Source: Bacilli bacterium
Lineage (GTDB): Bacteria; Bacillota_I; Bacilli_A; ML615J-28; CAG-698
DNA length: 17,216 nucleotides
Reading direction: 5' to 3'
Assembly: GCA_016296945.1 (NCBI GenBank)
Contig: JAEDHQ010000039.1
Location: forward strand, 1-17,216
The position numbers were made by a program, and so were the translations under genes. Under the pieces are notes generated by a model, which was not told the origin of the DNA, did not search any database, and saw only the letters and a program-made list of their open reading frames with translations. Below are positions 1 to 6,255 of the stretch, piece by piece. Every line of letters begins with the position of its first letter. Positions within the stretch are counted from its first letter, which is position 1.

Positions 1-40
1 AAGACAAGCATCAAGTAAATAATTTTGTTTAACTGATAAT

Positions 41-73
41 AGGCTATTTACAATTATTATGTGAATAGCCTTT
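41..73 (+). terminator. Intrinsic terminator of the gene upstream of the window
   Basis: An 11-bp stem pairs 41-51 with 61-71, with one G-T wobble, around a 9-nt AT-rich loop. It is followed by TTT and an AT-rich run. It probably ends a plus-strand gene lying left of the window. The T tract is short, so termination may be partial. Confidence 0.6.
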
Positions 74-116
74 AAATGTTTATTATATATATGCATAAAT
101 TAATAGTTTTTAATAT

Positions 117-145
117 TTGCAATTATTGATAATATTTGTTATAAT
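117..145 (+). promoter_or_regulatory. Sigma-A type promoter for the membrane protein at 207
   Basis: TTGCAA at 117-122 and a perfect TATAAT at 140-145 are 17 bp apart. A TG one base before the -10 box makes it an extended -10. The predicted transcript start near 152 lies inside the longest open frame, which begins at 117. This argues that translation starts at the internal ATG at 207. Confidence 0.75.
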
Positions 146-206
146 ATTTAAGAATAAAAATAATATTGTGTATTATAATAAATATAGGTGTAATAGAGGT
201 AAAGAT

Positions 207-827
207 ATGTCTAAGAAAACTCAAAAGAAAAAAATAGATGAAAGAAATAGTAATGTTTCTTCAAGTACAGAAGAAACAACAACTGAAAAATCAAAAGTTG
301 AAAAAATAGTTTCTTATATTATTTATGCTGTAGGAGCTGTTTTAATTATTTTAGTTATCGCTTTAAGTATTAACTGTCATGGTGATGCGGGAAGAATTGC
401 TAAAAAGTATAAATCACTTGATGTTGATAATGTTTTTGAATATATAAAATTTGATGAATTGAATGAAAAGATTAATAATGGTGAAAGTTTCCATGTATTA
501 TTGATTAATACAACATTAGATGATGCTGATTATTATATTTTCTGTGTTAATCAAATTGCTAAGAAAATGCAAGAAGCAAATGAAGAATTTGATGAAACAA
601 TTTATGTGTTTGATACATACAAATTAAAAGATGAAGAAATAAAATTTTTTAAAGATATAAAATATAATATTCTAAAGAGTCCAAATTTAGTATATTATGA
701 ACAAGGAATTGAAGATTATAGTGTTGTAGTAGATACGACGATTTTCTATGATGTTAGTGATTATTATGGCAATCAATATTATTTGATTTTTGAATATTTT
801 AGTAATTTTAATAATGAAGTTGAATAA
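207..827 (+). CDS. Single-pass membrane protein with thioredoxin-like extracytoplasmic pattern
   Basis: I do not recognise this 206-residue protein as a named family. The ATG at 207 was chosen because AGAGGT lies just upstream and the promoter covers the earlier in-frame start at 117. Residues 1-33 are hydrophilic, rich in Lys, Ser, Thr and Glu. Residues 34-56 form one strongly hydrophobic membrane segment. The rest should lie outside the membrane, on the positive-inside rule. Residues 93-175 alternate strand and helix in a way that recalls a thioredoxin fold. The stretch SPNLVYYEQG (159-168) looks like the cis-proline loop (TPTLVFFKDG type). No CXXC pair is present, so redox catalysis is unlikely. 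It has its own promoter and terminator, so it is probably a single-gene unit. The fold assignment is inference. Confidence 0.8.
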   Translation: MSKKTQKKKIDERNSNVSSSTEETTTEKSKVEKIVSYIIYAVGAVLIILVIALSINCHGDAGRIAKKYKSLDVDNVFEYIKFDELNEKINNGESFHVLLINTTLDDADYYIFCVNQIAKKMQEANEEFDETIYVFDTYKLKDEEIKFFKDIKYNILKSPNLVYYEQGIEDYSVVVDTTIFYDVSDYYGNQYYLIFEYFSNFNNEVE

Positions 828-853
828 GGTTACATTAAATTGTAACTTTTATT
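826..853 (+). terminator. Intrinsic terminator after the membrane protein gene
   Basis: A 9-bp stem pairs 826-834 with 841-849 around a 6-nt loop and runs into a T-rich tail. It starts on the TAA stop codon. It separates this gene from the lipid kinase promoter at 867. Confidence 0.65.
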
Positions 854-866
854 TTGAAAAATAATA

Positions 867-895
867 TTGAAATATTGGACTGATTCATATATAAT
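867..895 (+). promoter_or_regulatory. Promoter of the lipid kinase gene
   Basis: TTGAAA at 867-872 and TATAAT at 890-895 are 17 bp apart. The predicted start of transcription, near 902, leaves a leader of only about 14 nt before the ATG at 916, with a weak AGTAGG ribosome site. Confidence 0.75.
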
Positions 896-915
896 TAACT
901 AAAGTAGGCGATATT

Positions 916-1830
916 ATGAAGTGTTATTATATATATAATCCAAAAAGTGGTAAAGGTAAGGTATATAGATATTTAGATGCTATTATCAACACATTAAAGT
1001 CAATTTATGATACAGTTGATGTACATGAATCTGAAAGTTCTTTAGATATTATCGAATCAGTTAAGGAAGCATCAAATATGTATGACGCAATAATCTTTAG
1101 TGGTGGTGATGGTACTTTTAATGATGTTGCTTGTGGCTTATCTTCATGTGAAGTGCGTCCCATTTTAGGTTATATCCCAACTGGTACAGGTAATGATATA
1201 GCAAAGAATATTAAAATTCCTAGAAATCCTAAAAAAGCATTGAAAATAATTAGAGAACAAAAATTTATTTATCATGATGTGGGAATGATAAATAATCAGT
1301 ATTTCATTTATGTAGCGGCTTTAGGTTCAGGAAGTAGTGCAAGTTTTACGACTGATCATCAAGCTAAGAAGATTTTGGGCCGTTTTGCATATGTAATTGA
1401 TGGAATGAAGGAATTCTTTTCCCCAAATGTGATTAAAGCAAAAATGGAGTATCAAGAAGGCACTATTGAAATGACTACACCTTTAGTATTAGTATTAAAT
1501 ACTAAAACAATAGGTGGAATGATTTTTAATCGTTATAGTAATTTAAATGATGGCTCTTTTGATATTTTATTAGTAAATAATGGAGCAGCCAAGGGAAGAT
1601 TGAATGTAATAAAATTATTCTTAAAAGGTATGCTTGGATTGAAGAAAAGACCAGCTGTTTATATAAAAAGTAGTGAGTTTAAAATTACAGTACATGATTC
1701 GTTTACATGGACTTGTGATGGTAATGAAGGTCCTAAAGGAACAATCACTGTAAAAAACCTACATAATCATTTAAGAATCTTTGCTCCAAGAAAGAAAGCA
1801 AGAAAACAAAAAAGAGGTAATGATGAATGA
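916..1830 (+). CDS. Diacylglycerol/lipid kinase, DgkB/YegS family
   Basis: This is a 304-residue soluble lipid kinase of the DAGK catalytic family. Members transfer phosphate from ATP to diacylglycerol or a related lipid, which recycles diacylglycerol released during lipoteichoic acid synthesis in Bacillota. The N-terminal YNPKSGKGK (residues 7-15) is the family opening motif. The nucleotide-binding GGDGT is at 63-67 and PTGTGND at 88-94. The second domain carries NDGSFDI (211-217) and DGNEG (268-272), matching the C-terminal catalytic region of DgkB. Length is normal for the family. The C-terminal tail (291-300) is very rich in Lys and Arg and may aid binding to acidic membrane lipids. The last 4 nt overlap the next ORF (ATGA), which indicates translational coupling. 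Whether it is DgkB itself or a related YegS/BmrU-type kinase cannot be settled from motifs. Confidence 0.92.
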   Translation: MKCYYIYNPKSGKGKVYRYLDAIINTLKSIYDTVDVHESESSLDIIESVKEASNMYDAIIFSGGDGTFNDVACGLSSCEVRPILGYIPTGTGNDIAKNIKIPRNPKKALKIIREQKFIYHDVGMINNQYFIYVAALGSGSSASFTTDHQAKKILGRFAYVIDGMKEFFSPNVIKAKMEYQEGTIEMTTPLVLVLNTKTIGGMIFNRYSNLNDGSFDILLVNNGAAKGRLNVIKLFLKGMLGLKKRPAVYIKSSEFKITVHDSFTWTCDGNEGPKGTITVKNLHNHLRIFAPRKKARKQKRGNDE

Positions 1831-2159
1831 ATAAAAAAAAGGCATTAGAATTATGGGAAAAGGAAGTAGGTTCGAAAGATTATTCTTATGATTTTGCAGG
1901 TCGCAAAATTAAAAAAGATGACTTTCTTTTAAAAAACCAAGTGGGCTGGGTTATTGGTTATATTCGACCACTAGAATTAGGTGGTAAGGATTATGATGGT
2001 AACACAATAATAATGCATCACACAACAAACGAAGAAAAAGGAAATTTTTACCCTGAGTTTGAAACATTAAATAAGAAATTCGTTATAAAATATGATGATG
2101 TAGAAGACTTTTATTATATTGAGAGAATCATTACAAGTGATGAAAGTGGATTTATCTAA
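1827..2159 (+). CDS. Small HNH-fold-like protein with altered catalytic residues
   Basis: This is a 110-residue protein whose ATG overlaps the stop of the lipid kinase gene by 4 nt. Residues 23-71 follow the layout of the AGRxIxK / HNH family: FAGRKIKK at 23-30, then GWVIGYIRPLELGG at 40-53, then a G-N turn and a helix ending EEKG at 69-72. In active HNH nucleases the second block reads DHIxPxxxGG and the helix has an N or H plus Cys pairs. Here the catalytic His position is Arg47 and no Cys is present at all. I therefore read it as an HNH-derived fold without obvious nuclease chemistry. Its role is unknown. Co-translation with a lipid kinase and the strong terminator behind it place both in one two-gene unit. 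The family call is from memory of the motif pattern and is moderate. Confidence 0.8.
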   Translation: MNKKKALELWEKEVGSKDYSYDFAGRKIKKDDFLLKNQVGWVIGYIRPLELGGKDYDGNTIIMHHTTNEEKGNFYPEFETLNKKFVIKYDDVEDFYYIERIITSDESGFI

Positions 2160-2160
2160 A

Positions 2161-2194
2161 AAATAGAGTTAAATTTAATTTAACTCTATTTTAA
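2161..2194 (+). terminator. Strong, symmetric (possibly bidirectional) terminator
   Basis: A perfect 13-bp stem pairs 2161-2173 with 2179-2191 around a 5-nt loop. It starts 1 nt after the stop codon of the HNH-like gene. Runs of A before and T after allow function on either strand. Confidence 0.8.
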
Positions 2195-2226
2195 AAATTG
2201 ATATATGTGAAAGGGAGAGGAGAAGT

Positions 2227-2274
2227 ATGATGCAAGATTTCTCTTGCATTTATATTATTATCCAATTATTATAA
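2227..2274 (+). CDS. Possible 15-codon leader ORF upstream of rsmD
   Basis: ATG ATG begins a 15-residue open frame, MMQDFSCIYIIIQLL, behind an unusually strong purine-rich ribosome site (AAAGGGAGAGGAG, 2210-2222). The first codons overlap an 8-bp hairpin (2230-2237 with 2242-2249), so a translating ribosome would open it. A TATAAT at 2270-2275 overlaps the ORF end and could be a separate -10 box for rsmD, though no good -35 sits 17 bp away. It could be a leader peptide or chance. Confidence 0.3.
   Translation: MMQDFSCIYIIIQLL
2230..2252 (+). other. Hairpin in the rsmD leader
   Basis: ATGCAAGA (2230-2237) and TCTTGCAT (2242-2249) pair perfectly around a TTTC tetraloop, followed by TTATATT. 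The tail is too poor in T for a convincing terminator. The hairpin buries the start of the short ORF at 2227. It may be a weak attenuator or a translational switch. Confidence 0.45.
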
Positions 2275-2298
2275 TCTTATACATAAAAGGTGGAAAAA

Positions 2299-2859
2299 AT
2301 GAAAATAATTGCTGGTAAATATCGTAGTCGTGTTTTAGTTACTTTAGAAGGACTTAATACAAGACCAATGATGTCAAGAATGAAAGAATCAGTTTTTAAT
2401 ACGATTGGACCATTTTTTGATGGTGATGTTGTTCTTGATTTATTTGGCGGTAGTGGTGCACTTTCGTTAGAATCGCTATCTCGGGGAGCTAGTTTTTCAT
2501 ATATTGTAGAAAAAAGTCATGAAGCAGTAAAAATTATTAAAAAGAATGTGGATAGTTTAAAAGAAAATGATAATGTTAAGATTTTAAATATGGATTATAA
2601 ACTTGCTTTAAAAAAATTTAAAGAAGAGAATAGAAGTTTTGATATAATATTTTTAGATCCACCTTATCGATTAAATATTGTTTCGGAAATTATTGATTTC
2701 ATTAATGCTAATAATCTTTTAAAAGATAAAGGAGTTATAGTTTGTCAATATGTCGCTGGAAACTATAAACCACAAGAAACTGATCAATTACATATTATTA
2801 AAAATTATGATTATGCATCAAGTGAAGTGTGTATATATCAAAAGAAAGAGGATAACTGA
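2299..2859 (+). CDS. rsmD: 16S rRNA (guanine(966)-N(2))-methyltransferase RsmD
   Basis: RsmD methylates N2 of G966 (E. coli numbering) in 16S rRNA of the 30S subunit, using S-adenosylmethionine. The 186-residue protein opens with MKIIAGKYRSR, the usual RsmD start. It has the TRPMMSRMKESVFN block (21-34), the SAM-binding motif DLFGGSGALS (47-56) and the catalytic DPPY (120-123). An in-frame GTG lies 9 nt upstream. I chose the ATG at 2299 because AAAGGTGG ends about 5 nt before it and the protein then starts like its family. In B. subtilis the order is ylbH (rsmD), coaD, ylbJ. Here coaD is absent and the YlbJ-like gene lies downstream in the opposite orientation. The last 42 nt overlap that gene on the other strand. 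Confidence 0.95.
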   Translation: MKIIAGKYRSRVLVTLEGLNTRPMMSRMKESVFNTIGPFFDGDVVLDLFGGSGALSLESLSRGASFSYIVEKSHEAVKIIKKNVDSLKENDNVKILNMDYKLALKKFKEENRSFDIIFLDPPYRLNIVSEIIDFINANNLLKDKGVIVCQYVAGNYKPQETDQLHIIKNYDYASSEVCIYQKKEDN

Positions 2860-3690
2860 AATAATTCCTTGAATAATTCGATATTTAAAAAAAGATAGAT
2901 AGTTAAGTCTATCTTTTATTATGGAATATACTTGCAAGTGTATGCATAAGCCATTAAAAGAAATTAAAATTGTTAATAAATAATATTTTATAGAAGATTT
3001 GATTTTAAGCAACATAAATGAACCTGTACTTAATTCAATAAAAGAAAAATATAAAGGATTTAGACTAAATTTTGTTAATGAATAAATGATAATATTACAA
3101 ATGACCATCATGATGGCAATTGTAAGAAGAATCTTGGGTAGTTTATCAATGTAGGTAAAAAAATTTATGAGTGTCGGTTTATTTGGGTCCTTTTTTATGG
3201 TATTATTTCTTGTTAGAAAAATACATATAATAAAATTAGCTAATATATGTGATAAATATATAATAATAGCAATTTTTAATTCAACTAAAGAAAATATAAA
3301 TAAAGGAGTTATGAATGAGGCAGAGCAATTCAAGACTTTTGCATCATTATTTGTAATTAAACCATTTTCTAGATAGGAAATAATAAATGATGAAGAACTA
3401 GGGTTACCGATCAAAACGGATAAGAAAAATAATTTAAAGGCATTATCTGTTTCAAAACGTAACAATTTTCTTAAAGGTTTAAGAATAAAAAAAATAATAT
3501 TAATAGTTCTAGTGGATATAAGCAATGAAGATATTATATAGAAAATAAAAATCGGGGGAAATACTTTATGTAACCATAAAGAAAGTGTATCAATTATTAT
3601 TTCAAAAACTGTTTCTTTATCTATTATTGACAAAATAACAATGAATAATAAATATATCAAAATGAATAATTTCTTAAATTTTTTAAACAT
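2818..3690 (-). CDS. YlbJ-like sporulation-type integral membrane protein
   Basis: This is a 290-residue, highly hydrophobic, multi-pass membrane protein. It resembles YlbJ/SpoVV-type proteins with nucleoside-recognition (GATE) domains. Residues 95-103 (GNPSSSSFI) occupy the place of the YlbJ GYPxGAK motif. SFITPLFIFS at 125-134 matches the NPLFIFG region, and the C-terminal RIIQGIISVIL matches the family's final helix. YlbJ-type proteins of spore formers take part in spore maturation (SpoVV in dipicolinic acid transport). The family is usually about 400 residues, so this one is short. The neighbouring rsmD supports the call. An in-frame TGA precedes the only Met start, no ribosome site is visible, and a TATAAT-like box about 15 nt upstream suggests a very short leader. 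The 3' end overlaps rsmD. Whether this organism sporulates is not shown. Confidence 0.78.
   Translation of the reverse strand: MFKKFKKLFILIYLLFIVILSIIDKETVFEIIIDTLSLWLHKVFPPIFIFYIISSLLISTRTINIIFFILKPLRKLLRFETDNAFKLFFLSVLIGNPSSSSFIISYLENGLITNNDAKVLNCSASFITPLFIFSLVELKIAIIIYLSHILANFIICIFLTRNNTIKKDPNKPTLINFFTYIDKLPKILLTIAIMMVICNIIIYSLTKFSLNPLYFSFIELSTGSFMLLKIKSSIKYYLLTILISFNGLCIHLQVYSIIKDRLNYLSFFKYRIIQGIISVILFLLIYTHFT
2890..2919 (+). terminator. rsmD terminator embedded in the ylbJ-like coding region
   Basis: A 10-bp stem pairs 2890-2899 with 2908-2917 around an 8-nt loop, with a T tail on the plus strand. It lies 30 nt after the rsmD stop but inside the C-terminal codons of the minus-strand gene. 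The stem has A runs on the other side, so it might also act on minus-strand transcripts before their stop codon. Confidence 0.65.
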
Positions 3691-3699
3691 ATGCGGTCA

Positions 3700-3728
3700 T
3701 TTACATTATATTTATTATTTGGTATAAT
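3700..3728 (+). promoter_or_regulatory. Promoter of the HEPN-CBS / ABC exporter operon
   Basis: TTTACA at 3700-3705 and a perfect TATAAT at 3723-3728 are 17 bp apart. The -35 shares its bases with a minus-strand TATAAT (3710-3705) that may serve the divergent ylbJ-like gene. The two units may therefore compete for polymerase. The predicted start near 3735 excludes an upstream in-frame ATG at 3691. Confidence 0.75.
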
Positions 3729-3750
3729 AATTACTATTAGAGGTTTTTAT

Positions 3751-4437
3751 ATGGATAATTATGAAAGATTTATAGAAAAATATAAAGAATTAGAATATGC
3801 TGTAAGCATAAAATATAATATTCCTAAAAATGGTAGTGAAATATCATTTTTAGAACGTCGCCCTGAATTTAGTAAATATCGTAAAGAATTAGAATACTGC
3901 CGAGAAGTTCGTAACTTTTTACAACATGAATGTAAAATTGATAAAGAATTTGCAGTAATTCCTAGCGAAGAAATGATTAATTTAATAGATAAAATAATTG
4001 ATTTAGTAAATAATCCAATCACTTGTTATAAAATATGTAAAAAGGTTGACCAAATATATTACAAAGGATTAAATGATTACGTGATGTCATCAATGCTTGC
4101 AATGAACCATAAAAAATATACACATATTCCAATCATTGAAAATCAAAAGATAGTTGGAGTATTTTCTAAAACTTCAATTTTTAATTATTTAATGGATGAG
4201 GATATAAAAAATTTAAATAGTTCATTAAAATTTAAAGATATTGATAAATATATTAGTTTAGAAAGTGAAACTTATATTTTCTGTGATTCTAAAATGAATG
4301 TGAAAGAAATGGAAGAAAATGTTGTTAATGAATTTCGTAAAGGAAATAAGGTTTCGATGATTTTTATTACAAGTAATGGATTGCAAAATGGTGATTTCAT
4401 TGGATTATTAACACCATTTGATATAATGGAGTATTAG
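3751..4437 (+). CDS. HEPN-like / tandem CBS domain protein
   Basis: This 228-residue soluble protein joins two parts. Residues 1-85 are predicted helical and carry RNFLQH at 54-59, which fits the RNxxxH (Rx4-6H) motif of HEPN ribonucleases and related helical domains. Residues 88-148 and 165-228 form a CBS pair: the first copy has DYVMSSMLAMN and THIPIIENQKIVGVFSK (124-140), the second ends FIGLLTPFDIMEY. CBS pairs bind adenine nucleotides, S-adenosylmethionine or cyclic dinucleotides and control attached domains. I infer a ligand-sensing protein whose helical domain may cut or bind RNA. The ATG at 3751 was chosen for its TAGAGG site 7 nt upstream and because the promoter overlaps the earlier start. 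It lies 12 nt before the ABC exporter genes in the same operon. It could be only structural, since a single motif match is weak proof of RNase activity. Confidence 0.82.
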   Translation: MDNYERFIEKYKELEYAVSIKYNIPKNGSEISFLERRPEFSKYRKELEYCREVRNFLQHECKIDKEFAVIPSEEMINLIDKIIDLVNNPITCYKICKKVDQIYYKGLNDYVMSSMLAMNHKKYTHIPIIENQKIVGVFSKTSIFNYLMDEDIKNLNSSLKFKDIDKYISLESETYIFCDSKMNVKEMEENVVNEFRKGNKVSMIFITSNGLQNGDFIGLLTPFDIMEY

Positions 4438-4449
4438 GAGAAAATAGAA

Positions 4450-6255
4450 ATGAAAAAAGTAGGGAAACTATTTAATTGGCTAAAACCATCAATATGGTTA
4501 TTTATATTAGTATCATTATTATCAATAGTTCTTCCTTTAACATATTCTTATGTGCCTCAGTTTATTAAATATGTTTTTGATCATGTATTAGATTCAACTT
4601 CGGCTCCTAACACATTACCTATATTTATTCAAAACTTTTTTTCGCAATATGCTGGATTAAAATGTGTAATTATTATAAGTATTGTGTTACTTATTTTTCA
4701 AATATTAAGAGGAATATTATTATTTGTTAATGGATGTGTTAAAGGAAGATTATCAGAAAATATTGCATTTGATATGCGAAATAAGCTATATCGTCATATT
4801 CAAAATTTATCATATAGTTATCATAATACAGTAGATGCCGGTGATTTAATTCAAAGATGCACTTCTGACCTGGAAACAATTAAAAGTTTTATTAGTCGCC
4901 AATTGCCTGAATTGTTCTATATTTTTGCATCTTTAATTATTGGAGCTATTCAAATGGCTTCAATTGATTATCGAATTATGCTTGTTACTCTTATTTGCTT
5001 ACCAATTACGGTGGGCGCCGGAATGATCTTCTTTAAAATTGTTAATCGAAAGTTTGAAGTAGTGGAAGAATTAGAATCCGATATGACTTCAATTCTTCAA
5101 GAAGGTGTCAATGGTGTGCGGGTAGTTAAGGCATTTGCGAAAGAAAAATATGAAATAGATAAGTTTACAAAAAGTAGTGAAAAGTTTCGTGATGAAAATT
5201 ATAGTTTATCAAAAATAATGGCTTTATATTGGGGATTTAGTGATGGTTTTGTAAATCTTCAGTATGCTATCACGATTGGCTTTTGTATTTATTTTGCTAA
5301 AAACGGATTATCTGCAGGAGATATGATTGCTTGTGTTTCTTATATTTCAATGTTGGTATATCCTATTAGAAATTTAGGAAGAATCATTAGTGATTTTGGA
5401 AAATCTACTGTCGCTGCATGCCGTATTGATGAAATATTAAAGATTAAAGATGAATATGAAGTAAATGGAACACAAAAGCCTGAAATTAATGGTGATATAA
5501 CTTTTGATAATGTATCATTTAAGTTTAATGATAGCGATAAGTATTTATTCAAGAATGTAAGTTTTAAAATAAATTCAGGTGAAACAGTCGCAATTGTCGG
5601 CAAAACTGGAACTGGAAAATCTACACTGGCTAATATTTTAGTTAGAATGCTAGAATTTGACTCTGGTTCTATTCGTTTTGGAGATGTTGATATTAAGGAT
5701 ATTGATAAACATTGGTTACGTGAACACGTTGGAATAATTTTACAAGATCCATTCTTATACCAAAAGTCAATTTATGATAATATTGCAATAGCTTGTAAAA
5801 ACGTTACAAAAGAAAAAGTATTTCAAGCCGCAAAGGTTGCTTCAATTCATGATGATATCATTTCTTTTGATGAAGGATACGATACATTGGTTGGTGAAAA
5901 AGGGGTAACATTAAGTGGGGGACAAAAACAAAGAGTTGCAATATCTCGAATGCTGATATTAAATAAACCAATTATGATTTTTGATGATTCCTTAAGTGCA
6001 GTTGATACGCGTACTGATTTACAAATTCGTAATGCCTTAAAATTACGAGAAGAGAAACTTACATCGATAATTATTACGCATCGTATTACAACAGCTAAAG
6101 AGGCAGATAAAATTATTGTAATCGAAGATGGAAAGATAGCTAAGATTGGAACACATGCTGAGTTATCTAAAGTAGATGGATTGTATAAAGCATTGTGGGA
6201 TATACAAGGGGCATTAGAAGAAGACTTTTTAAATAATGCTAATGGTGATAAATAA
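4450..6255 (+). CDS. ABC exporter half-transporter, BmrC/YheI-like subunit (degenerate Walker B)
   Basis: This is a 601-residue ABC half-exporter, with a type I exporter membrane domain (about residues 10-320, six segments) and a C-terminal ATPase (345-590). Walker A GKTGTGKST is at 384-392, the Q-loop Gln at 432, a canonical LSGGQ at 488-492, and the H-loop His at 544. The Walker B ends IMIFDDS (508-514), so the catalytic Glu is replaced by Asp513. This matches the degenerate subunit of heterodimeric exporters such as B. subtilis BmrC and Thermotoga TM287. It should pair with the next gene product. AGGAGA lies about 8 nt before the ATG, overlapping the stop of the HEPN-CBS gene. Substrates are likely drugs or other hydrophobic compounds, but the sequence does not tell which. 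Confidence 0.93.
   Translation: MKKVGKLFNWLKPSIWLFILVSLLSIVLPLTYSYVPQFIKYVFDHVLDSTSAPNTLPIFIQNFFSQYAGLKCVIIISIVLLIFQILRGILLFVNGCVKGRLSENIAFDMRNKLYRHIQNLSYSYHNTVDAGDLIQRCTSDLETIKSFISRQLPELFYIFASLIIGAIQMASIDYRIMLVTLICLPITVGAGMIFFKIVNRKFEVVEELESDMTSILQEGVNGVRVVKAFAKEKYEIDKFTKSSEKFRDENYSLSKIMALYWGFSDGFVNLQYAITIGFCIYFAKNGLSAGDMIACVSYISMLVYPIRNLGRIISDFGKSTVAACRIDEILKIKDEYEVNGTQKPEINGDITFDNVSFKFNDSDKYLFKNVSFKINSGETVAIVGKTGTGKSTLANILVRMLEFDSGSIRFGDVDIKDIDKHWLREHVGIILQDPFLYQKSIYDNIAIACKNVTKEKVFQAAKVASIHDDIISFDEGYDTLVGEKGVTLSGGQKQRVAISRMLILNKPIMIFDDSLSAVDTRTDLQIRNALKLREEKLTSIIITHRITTAKEADKIIVIEDGKIAKIGTHAELSKVDGLYKALWDIQGALEEDFLNNANGDK

Noticed and set aside
117..206. Longer N-terminus for the first membrane protein
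   Set aside because: The promoter -35 and -10 boxes lie inside this extension, so it would not be on the transcript.
3167..3376. Plus-strand open frame inside the ylbJ-like gene
   Set aside because: It is a shadow of the minus-strand membrane protein, which has clear family motifs, and no ribosome site precedes it.
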